Translations under genes and position numbers: made by a program
In this document: one piece after another, positions 28,253 to 36,184 of the stretch
How the letters are laid out: every line of letters starts with the position of its first letter
Numbering within the stretch: position 1 is the first letter of the stretch
Assembly: GCF_014207705.1 (NCBI RefSeq)
Contig: NZ_JACHIU010000001.1
Coordinates: 2,162,501-2,226,500, forward strand
Length of the DNA: 64,000 bases
Direction: 5' to 3'
Origin: Sphaerisporangium rubeum
Lineage (GTDB): Bacteria > Actinomycetota > Actinomycetes > Streptosporangiales > Streptosporangiaceae
Notes under the pieces: generated by a model
Databases searched by the model: none
The model's input: the letters and a program-made list of their open reading frames with translations, nothing else
Told to the model about the DNA's origin: nothing

Positions 28253-29943
28253 CATGTCACCGGCGGCTCCCGGCGATACGAGGCCAGCGCCTGGAATCTC
28301 GGACGTAGCCAGTCGTGGCCATTGTTCTTGATCTGGCAGCCGGCGATCTGGAGTCTCGTCGCGATCTTGTTGTGGCATTGCGCCGAATCGGTGAGCCGGA
28401 TGTAGTTCATACCGCCGAGATCGGTGATCGGACGATGATCACCGGCCGTGACGATGATCGTGCGGTCGCGGTATATGGCCAGGGCCATTCCGAGTTCCAG
28501 CAGGACGTTGGGCCGGGCCTGCATGCTCGGACCGATTTCTTTGCTGTCCTCGTGCGTCCCGTGCAGGCTCGGATGCAGCGAGACGACGTCGTCGGGGGTC
28601 ATCAGGACCACGGTGGCCTGCGCACGGGAGACCGCCTGTGAGACGACGTCTCCGAGGTAGGGCAGGGTGCTGCCGGTGAGGGACACCAGGGGCTCCCATT
28701 CCAGAGGCTCCAGATCGAGGGAACGCAGGAAGTCGAACATGGCGGTCCGCGCCTCCTCGTCACGGCCGTGCACCACGAAGACCCGCCTCGTCACGTCGGG
28801 TGAAGCGTCCATGGTGGCCTCCGGTTCGGGGAAAGGACGTGCCGCGAGTTCCGAAGCCCTGGATAGGGCTTCGAGCCGGTCGGTTCGGTGGGCTGCGATC
28901 TCCAAGTACGCGATCTGGTCGTCCAGTCGTGCGATGAACGACCGGGCCATGGCCCGGTCGTCGGCGAACGGCCCGGCCGCGAGCAACTGAGGGGTGCCGA
29001 CGACGCGGCTCATGTTGTGCACCGAAATGGTCACGCTTTCCCGTAACTCTCGCAGATCGGCGCAGATCAGAGACGCGTCGTACAAGCCGAGCCGTGACAG
29101 GTCGAGCGGCCGGCCGCCGCCTCGCGCCGTCGCACGTCGCCGGCGCAGATCGGCGAGCAACGCGTCGATGGCGTCACGCGACTCGGCGGTACGGTCGTCG
29201 CGTTGCCAGACGCGCAAGTGGAAGCGCATCACCGCGGCGTGCAGGAGGTAACGGGCGAGCGGGGGAATCGTGGGGCTGCCGTGGGACCATGTCCATGCGC
29301 TCGCGGCTTTGGCGTCCGCCGTGGCGAAGGCGACCAGAAACCTGCGCAGCCACTGTCCGTCGTCCGACGGGGACGTCTCCCAGATGGTTGTCCGCTCCTC
29401 GTGGGTGACGCCGCGCCGCCACCAGTTCTCGGCCTGGTCCCCGGGAACGAGCGGGCCCAGTTCGCGACCTGTCATCGTGTGATCCGGCGGAGGTGCCGCG
29501 AGGTCGGCCAGGTACAGGCGCGCCTCGCCGAGCAGGTGGGGTGCCTGGGTAGCGGTGAGCCTGGTCCACTGCCGGTCCAGTTCTCGCCACCACGACCGTG
29601 GTCCGTCCGGCGACGGCATCAGGGGTGTCGGTGCCAGCGCCACGGAGAGATTGAGGATGTTGTGATGGCGCCGTAGCACGGCCTGGCATCTGGCACCCGT
29701 CTGTTCCTGTACGGCCAGCGCCGCCTCCGGGCCGGACCAGGTGACGGGAGGTAGATCGTCGTACGAGTCGGGTAGGAGGTGACGGAGACGGAGCCCCGGT
29801 ACGGGATCGACCATCTGGAAGACCTGGCGGCATCCTGACCAGATGTCGCGCAGGGCTCGATACGCCGGACCGGCGTCCGGCCCGCTTCCCGGCGCGTAGA
29901 GGTGGGTGACGAACTGATGGTTCACCTCGGACAGGCCGGTCAT
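28252..29943 (-). CDS. CATRA-type protein with C-terminal TIR-like effector domain
   Basis: The product is 563 aa. Residues 388 to about 545 form a TIR-like domain of the CAP12/Pycsar TIR kind (recalled as PF10137): it starts VFVVHGRDEE, has LMTPDDVVSLH, and carries the putative catalytic glutamate E483 in RPNVLLELGMAL. Such domains cleave NAD. Residues 1 to about 370 are alpha-helical and resemble the N- and C-terminal CATRA regions described in actinobacterial conflict systems (IWSGCRQVFQMVDPVPGLRL, QAVLRRHHNILNLSVALA, RYLLHAAVMRFHLRVW); this match is from memory. The ATG overlaps the upstream small gene by four bases (ATGA). Third positions are less GC-rich than in the flanking core genes. 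Confidence 0.8.
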   Translation of the reverse strand: MTGLSEVNHQFVTHLYAPGSGPDAGPAYRALRDIWSGCRQVFQMVDPVPGLRLRHLLPDSYDDLPPVTWSGPEAALAVQEQTGARCQAVLRRHHNILNLSVALAPTPLMPSPDGPRSWWRELDRQWTRLTATQAPHLLGEARLYLADLAAPPPDHTMTGRELGPLVPGDQAENWWRRGVTHEERTTIWETSPSDDGQWLRRFLVAFATADAKAASAWTWSHGSPTIPPLARYLLHAAVMRFHLRVWQRDDRTAESRDAIDALLADLRRRRATARGGGRPLDLSRLGLYDASLICADLRELRESVTISVHNMSRVVGTPQLLAAGPFADDRAMARSFIARLDDQIAYLEIAAHRTDRLEALSRASELAARPFPEPEATMDASPDVTRRVFVVHGRDEEARTAMFDFLRSLDLEPLEWEPLVSLTGSTLPYLGDVVSQAVSRAQATVVLMTPDDVVSLHPSLHGTHEDSKEIGPSMQARPNVLLELGMALAIYRDRTIIVTAGDHRPITDLGGMNYIRLTDSAQCHNKIATRLQIAGCQIKNNGHDWLRPRFQALASYRREPPVT

Positions 29944-30266
29944 CGGGATTCCTGGTCGGCGTCAGGCGTGCTGCTCAGCCTGCTGATCAGGTAGGCGAGC
30001 CGTTCCTCGACCTGTGGCGGGGGAGGGGTGTCCGATTCGGGGCTGATAGGCGTGACCTTCGTCGGGCCGGCCAGTTTCAAGACCTTGACGGCAAGTTGGA
30101 ACGCGTCGAGGTCTCCCGTGTCATACGCGGTATGAGCGCTTTCCACGGTCCGGCTGATCCGATCCCAACGAGCGGGTGCCATCTGCCAGGAAAGTATCTC
30201 CTGGAACACGGAGAGGCCGTCACTCTTGATGCGTGTGATGTCGTGTCGGCTGTCGAATGGCTGCAC
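29940..30266 (-). CDS. CATRA-associated small protein (CATASP-like)
   Basis: The product is 108 aa, helical, with the pattern W-x-x-I, GDLDAFQLAVKVLKLAGPTKV and a C-terminal VEERLAYLISRL helix. This fits the small proteins encoded beside CATRA genes (recalled as the CATASP family). It probably binds or controls the CATRA-TIR protein encoded four bases downstream. The start is GTG 30266, with no Shine-Dalgarno; TACACT on the coding strand (30280-30275) ends eight bases before it, so a separate leaderless promoter is possible in addition to read-through from the SARP gene 32 bp upstream. Confidence 0.7.
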   Translation of the reverse strand: MQPFDSRHDITRIKSDGLSVFQEILSWQMAPARWDRISRTVESAHTAYDTGDLDAFQLAVKVLKLAGPTKVTPISPESDTPPPPQVEERLAYLISRLSSTPDADQESR

Positions 30267-30298
30267 GATTTACCAGTGTATAGGGGAAAAGCGAATGC

Positions 30299-31606
30299 TC
30301 ATTGAGTCTCGCGATACGATTTCGCCAGCTCCATCATGTCGATCTTCTCGAGGGCCGAGGCCCGCAGAATGACACGCAATTCTTTGCAGAGGTGGCCATC
30401 GCGAGAAGCGGCCGCCAGGTAGGAATCGATGATCATGCGTAGCAGTTTCCAAGGCTCGGCCGCTCCGAGTCTGGACAGTCCGGAACCGACAAGTGCGATG
30501 GCAACCGGCCGGAGCTGACCGTGCCGGTAGACGGCCGTCCAGAGGTTGTCCAGACTGAGCGTGAGATCGGCCACGCTGGACCGGGCGACGAGGTCGTTCC
30601 CCATCCTGCTGTAGGCGACGGCGAAGACGCAGCGTCCAGGCGGTCGTAAGGTGATGACGGTTCCGATCGGATAGCGGATCAGCTTGCCGTGCGGCTTGGT
30701 CGATCTGCTCTCCGTCCCCACCCGGGGGACATGGCTGAGCCCGGCCCGGAGTTCTTGGTCCAGCCGCTTGCGGTCGCCGTGGTACACGCGTCGAAGGAGC
30801 TGGCCCTGCACGCTGGAGTCGCTGATGACGAGATCGCCCTCCACCGCCGTGTCGAACGTGTCGGTGAACCCCGTGACCAGGTGCGCGTCGTCCTGCGCGA
30901 ACAGGTCGCCAGGCATGATCACGAGCGAGGTGTCGAGTTCAGGCAGGTCGCGCCGGAAAACCGTGCCTTCCGGTCTGGCGCGCAACTGCTCACGGATCGC
31001 CGCCAGATGACCGCTCAGCTCCGGGTCGCCGGGGGAGTGCGCGTGAAGACGTTCGGCGAGGACGAGGGCCTTCTCGGGGCGGCCCACCTTCTGATAGGCG
31101 CGCAGTAACTCGCGGCGCGCCGTCTGCTGGAGACGGGTCAGCAGGTCCGACAGCGCGGTGACGCTCCCGCATATGGCGGCGTTGGCCACGGGCCGTCCCC
31201 GCCACAGGGCCAGCGCCTGCTCGAGCAGTTCGACAGCGGTGACCGAGTCCACCTGCTGGGCCTTGCCGACCAGATCCTGGAATCGAAGCGCGTCCACAGT
31301 GGCACGCTCCAACTGCAGCCGGTACGCCGTCGGCTGACCGCGTTCGGTGGACAGGACCACGGAATCCGGTGTGTTCAGCAGCACGCGCAGGCTCATGATC
31401 TGTTTCTGGACCTGGTTGCGCTCGCCCCGTCCGGCCTTCCGGCCGTCGGCCCAGATGTCCCGGTACAGGTCCGCCACCGTTACCGATTCACCTTCCGCCA
31501 TGATCAACCGGATCAGGACGGCGGCCGTCAGTGGTCTGAGGACGGCCTCGCCTTCGTCGGTCTCGACGGACACCTGGCCGAGCAGCCTGATGCGCAGCCC
31601 TTTCAT
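30299..31606 (-). CDS. SARP-type transcription factor fused to a ThsA-like macro domain
   Basis: The product is 435 aa. Residues 1 to about 95 form the OmpR/SARP winged helix (RIRLLGQVSV, VADLYRDIWADG, QVQKQIMSLRVLL), and about 100-212 a BTAD helical domain (FQDLVGKAQ, LLEQALALWRGRPVA, LLRAYQKVGRPEKAL). About 226-425 match the macro domain of Thoeris ThsA (recalled as PF20016): IMPGDLFAQ at 230-238, GFTDTFDT at 246-253, SVQGQLL at 265-271, RYPIGTVI at 311-318, LVGSGLSRLG at 372-381. These are the ligand loops of the fold. In type II Thoeris this domain senses a TIR-made ADP-ribose conjugate. The fusion suggests a ligand-controlled DNA-binding protein. AGAGGAG precedes ATG 31606. Confidence 0.8.
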   Translation of the reverse strand: MKGLRIRLLGQVSVETDEGEAVLRPLTAAVLIRLIMAEGESVTVADLYRDIWADGRKAGRGERNQVQKQIMSLRVLLNTPDSVVLSTERGQPTAYRLQLERATVDALRFQDLVGKAQQVDSVTAVELLEQALALWRGRPVANAAICGSVTALSDLLTRLQQTARRELLRAYQKVGRPEKALVLAERLHAHSPGDPELSGHLAAIREQLRARPEGTVFRRDLPELDTSLVIMPGDLFAQDDAHLVTGFTDTFDTAVEGDLVISDSSVQGQLLRRVYHGDRKRLDQELRAGLSHVPRVGTESRSTKPHGKLIRYPIGTVITLRPPGRCVFAVAYSRMGNDLVARSSVADLTLSLDNLWTAVYRHGQLRPVAIALVGSGLSRLGAAEPWKLLRMIIDSYLAAASRDGHLCKELRVILRASALEKIDMMELAKSYRETQ

Positions 31607-31976
31607 GTGAATCTCCTCTGCCTGTAGGGCTCACGCCACCGAGACGGAAGCGCGGTGGAAGCAATATGGAAGCGCGTGCTCCCTGGCTGCGGAAGCGTGG
31701 GCTCGTGTCTCCTTATGGGGTCACCGCGACGTGCTGAACGTGCGAATCACCCATGTACGAAAAATACCGACAATCTTCCTCATATTCCTCAAGTTCCAGA
31801 CCCGTGTAGCCGCCTGCACCTGATGAGCCGGCGGTGAGATTGTAGACGTTCGGCTCAGAAGTGGAATGATTCGCAATGATTTGTGACTAGATTGGCAATG
31901 TCGTCAATTATTGATTCAGCCGACCGGCTCCGGATCCGTTCCCGTCGCCACTGATCGACCGGCTTGAGAGACGAGC
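31607..31976. promoter_or_regulatory. divergent AT-rich control region of the conflict locus
   Basis: This 370-bp gap separates the leftward SARP-macro operon from the rightward CHAT operon. One 60-base stretch (31741-31800) is about 42 percent GC against a background of roughly 70. It holds three phased heptamers at 31645-31673, a fourth copy at 31690, and two AATGATT words 10 bp apart (31865, 31875). A possible rightward promoter has TTGTGA at about 31881 and an AT-rich -10 near 31905, with low confidence. Short ORFs here are not credible. Confidence 0.65.
31645..31696. promoter_or_regulatory. candidate SARP operator: 11-bp-phased direct repeats
   Basis: Heptamers CGGAAGC, TGGAAGC and TGGAAGC begin at 31645, 31656 and 31667, exactly 11 bp apart; a fourth, CGGAAGC, begins at 31690 (23 bp on). 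Direct heptamers at one-turn spacing are the known binding pattern of SARP regulators. The nearest copy is 39 bp upstream of the SARP-macro start. Confidence 0.65.
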
Positions 31977-32780
31977 ATGGGCTTTGATGAAGTAAGAGGA
32001 ACGTTCGGGGACAAGGTGCTGGCGGCTCTGGACGAACTGGCGCATACGCGGCAGGAATCCCCGATCGACACGATCGCGCTGCTGATCGCCATGGCGAGGA
32101 TCGACGTCGACGGCGACTGGCAGCGGCTGTGGCTGGAGTTCGGGGAGCTTACCCCGGCCATGTCGCAAAGGTTTCCCGATCCCGCACCGTTCGCCGGTGA
32201 CCTGTGGCGCGGCCGTCCCATGACCGGGACCGTCGCCGTCGCACTCCACGCGTCGGCGGCACTGGCCGCCGGCTCGCGGTCGCTGCCGGTTTCGCCGGGG
32301 ATGCTGGGACTTGTCCTGGTCGGTCGCCCGAGCACGGGAGCGTCGTGCGCTCTCACCGGCGGCTCGCCTCCCCGCTGGGCCCGGCTTCTCGACGTGTTCC
32401 AGCGCGACGTCGTCGGAGGCAACTGGCCCGAGATCCAGCCTGTTCTCAAGTTCTGCTACGAACGTGCCGAAGCGTTAAGGAGCACCCCTATGCCGACGGA
32501 CGATGACCCCTCGACAGAGCGTTGGATACAGGACATGTCCACGTCCGTCGCCGAGCGTTTCAAGAGGCTCGCCGATCTGATGAACCAGCTTGTCCGCGCG
32601 GAACGGCCCGCCGAGCGGAGCCGGCTTGTGGCCAAGCATCCGGAACTGCTCAACGACGACGTCGACGCCGGCTTCGTCAAGCTGATCGCGGACGCCAAGG
32701 CTCAGCGTGACATGGTGGCCGCGCGGAGGTACCAGGACCGGCTCGACTTCCTCAGGGAGTACCGGCGACAGACATGGTGA
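31977..32780 (+). CDS. Clp-R-domain-like protein encoded with the CHAT protease
   Basis: The product is 267 aa. The N-terminal part (about 5-120) reads like a degenerate Clp amino-terminal (R) repeat pair (KVLAALDELAHTRQESPIDT, then TGTVAVALHASAALAAGS and a PSTGAS segment). The C-terminal part (about 165-262) is helical and charged, with HPELLNDDVDAGF and a final coiled segment, a pattern that recurs beside or inside actinobacterial CHAT proteins. It has no catalytic motif. It may present substrate or hold the CHAT protease inactive; this is inference. GAGAG precedes the ATG, and the stop overlaps the CHAT gene by seven bases. Confidence 0.65.
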   Translation: MGFDEVRGTFGDKVLAALDELAHTRQESPIDTIALLIAMARIDVDGDWQRLWLEFGELTPAMSQRFPDPAPFAGDLWRGRPMTGTVAVALHASAALAAGSRSLPVSPGMLGLVLVGRPSTGASCALTGGSPPRWARLLDVFQRDVVGGNWPEIQPVLKFCYERAEALRSTPMPTDDDPSTERWIQDMSTSVAERFKRLADLMNQLVRAERPAERSRLVAKHPELLNDDVDAGFVKLIADAKAQRDMVAARRYQDRLDFLREYRRQTW

Positions 32781-35700
32781 CCTCCGCCCTGGAAAGTCGC
32801 ATCGCCCGATGCCGGACCCGGCCGGCCCCCCACCTCGTACTCGATCCGGAGGCCGGCTTGGAGGCGGCGGCTCTGCTGGAGTCATCCGGCGACCGGCCGG
32901 CCGGGACGCAGGTACTCGCTCTGGTGGGAGAACTGCACTATCTCCGTTTCAAGGCCCGCGGACCGGACGGACACGCGGACCTCATGGTCGCGTGCCTGAT
33001 GTACGCTCCGCTGCTGGCCCACAGCGCGGATGTGATCCCGGTCCTCGTCCGGGATCTCCTCGTCGGCATGCGCCGCAAGTGGTTCGACAGGCACGCGCCA
33101 CCGTCCCGTACCGCGTTACGCAGGGCATTGAAGAGCCGCGGGCCGGCCGCGGACGCCTGGGCCGCCGTGGCGGCGCATGCGGCCGGTGTTCTCTGGGAGA
33201 TGTTCCGCGCCACGAAGGACCACGGGTCACTGGCCGAGGCAGGCGCCGTACTCACTCACGCGATACGGCTCACGCCGGTGAACGACCCGGAGCGTCAATG
33301 GAGGCTGTCCGACGCCGGGAAGATCGCGTTCAGCCGCCACCTCCTCGATCAGGACGCACGCACCCTGGACGCGTCCATCGACGCGTTGCGCCAGGCGAGC
33401 GGACTCCCCGATCAGGGGAGTACGCACGGCGCTCTCGCCACAGCGTTGTTGACGCGCTTCCTTCGCGACAGGCGCCGGCCGGACATCGAAGCCGCGGTGA
33501 CGGCCGGTCGGCGGTGCGTAGAGGCAACCCCCTCGGGACATCCCCAGGGAGCGGAACGTGAGGCGCTGTTCGCGGCCATCTTGCTGGGCCGGTGTGCGGA
33601 GACCCAGGAACCGGCCGATCTGGACGAGGCGCTGAACCGTCTTCGCGCGGCCCTTCCCGACATCGCGGACGATCGCCTGCTTCTCGATGTCCTCCGCCCC
33701 CTTATCGGATACGCGTACGGATACCTGTACGAGATGGTCGGCGACGGAAGCGCCTTGGCGGCCGCGGCCGGACTGGCCGCCGTGCCGCCGGTCACTCCTG
33801 ATACCGCCGTGTCGCGGGACCTGGACGCCGTCGACCTGCTCCTGCGGACGTATCTCCGCACCCAGGAACCACACCACCTCGACCAGGCCACCCGTACCCT
33901 GCGGCACATCGAGACGTCTCGTCGTGATCTGCTTCAGAAACCGTCCCGGGACGGCCACAGGTTGTGTCTCGCGTTCGTGCTCATGCTGCTGGAGAAAGGC
34001 GCGCGTACCGAGGACCGGTCCCTTGAGGAAGCCGCGGTCAGGTGGGGCCGGCTCGCGTTGCGCCTGGCCGGCGGCCCGGTGGCCCGGTGTGCCGCGAACA
34101 ACCACCTCGGTCTCGCCTTGATGGCCAGGTATCGTTCGAGCGGTGGCCCTGATCTGGGCCTGTCGACGCGGATGGACACTCTGGACGAGGCCCTTGAGTG
34201 TTTCCTCACGGCGATCGACGAGGCACCCGCCGGGCACCCGTCCGCGACGGCCGCACTGGTGAATCTCGGGCAGGCACTTCTGCAGGCCGACGAGGTCGGC
34301 GACCGTTCGCAGACGCTCGATCGTGCGAGCGAGGTGTTCGGCGACACGACGGCACCTCCGTCGGCGAGCCCGAGAGCTCGCGTCGAGTTGGCCGTCGCCG
34401 CCGGACGGATGGCCGGCTCCCGGTGTGACTGGTCCTCCGCCGTGCGGCACTTCCAGGACGCGGTCGGCCTGCTCGACCATGCCGTGCCGCGTAGCCTGGC
34501 CAGAGGTGATCGTGAGTTCCAGCTCAAGCGCCTGCGCGGACTGGCCGGCGAGGCGGCCGCGGCGGCGGTGCGGATCCAGGACGACGAACTCGCCGCCACG
34601 CTCTTCGAGCAGGGACGTGGAGTACTTCTGGCGCAGAGCATGGACACGCGGGTCGACCTGGTGCGCCTGGCAGCTGTCGCTCCTGGACTCGCCGCGGACT
34701 TCCAGCGGCTGAGCGGGCAGATGGACGAGATCGCCAGTGGTCTGGCCGGATCCGGCCGGACTGTGGGCCACGCGGAGACGGTCGCCGCGCGCCGGAGGCT
34801 GACGGGACAGTGGGACCGGCTGGTCGATGAGATCCGGCGGAAGCCGGGTCTTGACGGGTTTCTGCTTGCCCCGCACGCGGAGGACCTCATCGCCGCGGCA
34901 CGGTACGGGCCGATCGTCCAGGTCAGCACAAGCTGGTTCGGTTCGGTCGCGCTCCTCGTCCGTGCGAACGGCATCGAGTCGGTATGTCTGCCTCGCCTCG
35001 ATCCCCCCACCGCTCGGACCATGGTCGCCGAACTTCGCCGGAACATCGCCCAGAACGACGAGGAGCAGCTGCTGGATCTGCTCGGGTGGATGTGGGACGT
35101 GATCGTCGGCCCGGTTCTCGATCACCTCGGGATGAACGTGGCGCTGGAACCAGGGGCATCCGGGCCGCGGCTGTGGTGGTCTCCTTCGGGGCTGCTCTCG
35201 TTCCTTCCGCTTCACGCGGCCGGTCATCACACCACCTCGTCCGCCGCTGCTCCATTGACGGCGATGGACCGGGTGATCTCGTCCTACGTGCCTACCGTCA
35301 GGTCACTGGAGTACGCGCGTCGTCAGCCGGTCACGCATTCCTCGCCACCGCTCGTGGTGGCGATGCCGGTGACTCCCGGACATCCACCGCTCCTGGCCGT
35401 CGAGCGGGAGGTGACGCTGCTCCAGGACCTGTTCGGTGCGAAGGCGGTGATCGGGGAGCAGGCGACCCGCGAAGCCGTCCGGTCGACCTTGCCGGATCAT
35501 CCATGGGTGCACTTCTCGTGTCACGCGCGGAGCGACATGGATGACCCCGCCCAAGGGTTCCTGGCCCTGCACGATCACGAAACCGGCGGGCTGACGGCCG
35601 GTCACGTCGCGGCCTTGAGGCTGCCGCACGCAGAGTTGGCGTTCCTGAGCGCCTGTGAGACCTGGCAGTCCGGTGCGACGCTCGCGGACAAGGCGATCCA

Positions 35701-35926
35701 TCTGGGGTCGGCCTTCCAACTTGCGGGCTATCGTCACGTGATCGCGACATTGTGGCCGGTCGCCGCCGGTGCGTCCGAGCAGATCGCCGACCATTTCTAC
35801 AACGCTCTCAAGCATGATGGTCTGACGGCCGCCCCCGGGGCTCTCCACCAGGTGACGCGAGCCATACGCGACCTGGTGCCGGAGCAGCCGTCGGTGTGGG
35901 CCGCACACGTGCACAGCGGTCCATGA
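32774..35926 (+). CDS. TPR-repeat CHAT-domain protease
   Basis: The product is 1050 aa. From about 100 to 620 it is an array of TPR-like helical hairpins (LDASIDALRQAS, LDEALNRLRAAL, LEEAAVRWGRLAL, LDEALECFLTAI). The CHAT caspase-like domain occupies about 760-1045 with the dyad H917 in FSCHARSD and C961 in SACETWQ; the family blocks GRLWWSPSGLLSFLPLHAA-like and ATLWPV are intact. CHAT proteins cut partner proteins upon activation (separase/caspase clan). It is translated in overlap with the Clp-R-like gene (ATGGTGA), so the two likely form a complex. No signal peptide or membrane segment is seen. Confidence 0.85.
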   Translation: MVTSALESRIARCRTRPAPHLVLDPEAGLEAAALLESSGDRPAGTQVLALVGELHYLRFKARGPDGHADLMVACLMYAPLLAHSADVIPVLVRDLLVGMRRKWFDRHAPPSRTALRRALKSRGPAADAWAAVAAHAAGVLWEMFRATKDHGSLAEAGAVLTHAIRLTPVNDPERQWRLSDAGKIAFSRHLLDQDARTLDASIDALRQASGLPDQGSTHGALATALLTRFLRDRRRPDIEAAVTAGRRCVEATPSGHPQGAEREALFAAILLGRCAETQEPADLDEALNRLRAALPDIADDRLLLDVLRPLIGYAYGYLYEMVGDGSALAAAAGLAAVPPVTPDTAVSRDLDAVDLLLRTYLRTQEPHHLDQATRTLRHIETSRRDLLQKPSRDGHRLCLAFVLMLLEKGARTEDRSLEEAAVRWGRLALRLAGGPVARCAANNHLGLALMARYRSSGGPDLGLSTRMDTLDEALECFLTAIDEAPAGHPSATAALVNLGQALLQADEVGDRSQTLDRASEVFGDTTAPPSASPRARVELAVAAGRMAGSRCDWSSAVRHFQDAVGLLDHAVPRSLARGDREFQLKRLRGLAGEAAAAAVRIQDDELAATLFEQGRGVLLAQSMDTRVDLVRLAAVAPGLAADFQRLSGQMDEIASGLAGSGRTVGHAETVAARRRLTGQWDRLVDEIRRKPGLDGFLLAPHAEDLIAAARYGPIVQVSTSWFGSVALLVRANGIESVCLPRLDPPTARTMVAELRRNIAQNDEEQLLDLLGWMWDVIVGPVLDHLGMNVALEPGASGPRLWWSPSGLLSFLPLHAAGHHTTSSAAAPLTAMDRVISSYVPTVRSLEYARRQPVTHSSPPLVVAMPVTPGHPPLLAVEREVTLLQDLFGAKAVIGEQATREAVRSTLPDHPWVHFSCHARSDMDDPAQGFLALHDHETGGLTAGHVAALRLPHAELAFLSACETWQSGATLADKAIHLGSAFQLAGYRHVIATLWPVAAGASEQIADHFYNALKHDGLTAAPGALHQVTRAIRDLVPEQPSVWAAHVHSGP

Positions 35927-36184
35927 AGCGGAAGAAGCGCCTCAGAGAGCGTTCTGGGGCCGTTCCGGCCGGATGTTGGTTCTTGGTGGGTTCGCGGGCC
36001 GTGTGGCCTGACTGACGGCTTGCTGTCGAGACGGATTTTTTGTAATTGCGGAATACCGGCTGTGACCTGGAGCGGGGTGGGGGTGCGGCGAGCCGGTCGC
36101 CGGAGGGGGTCGCATGGGTGCGGGGAGAGCGGGCAGGTCTTCGCGGTCCCTTCGATCAGAGCGATCCAGATGGAGGATGTACTG

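Noticed and set aside
30299..31606. SARP as a sign of an antibiotic biosynthetic cluster
   Set aside because: No polyketide, peptide or terpene synthesis genes are nearby; the fused macro domain and neighbours point to a conflict system.
31655..31837. 60-aa frame in the divergent control region
   Set aside because: No ribosome binding site, low coding quality, and it overlaps the phased operator repeats.
33227..35230. 667-aa antisense frame over the CHAT gene
   Set aside because: The forward frame has TPR periodicity and an intact CHAT dyad; the antisense product is a Gln/Arg/His-rich shadow.
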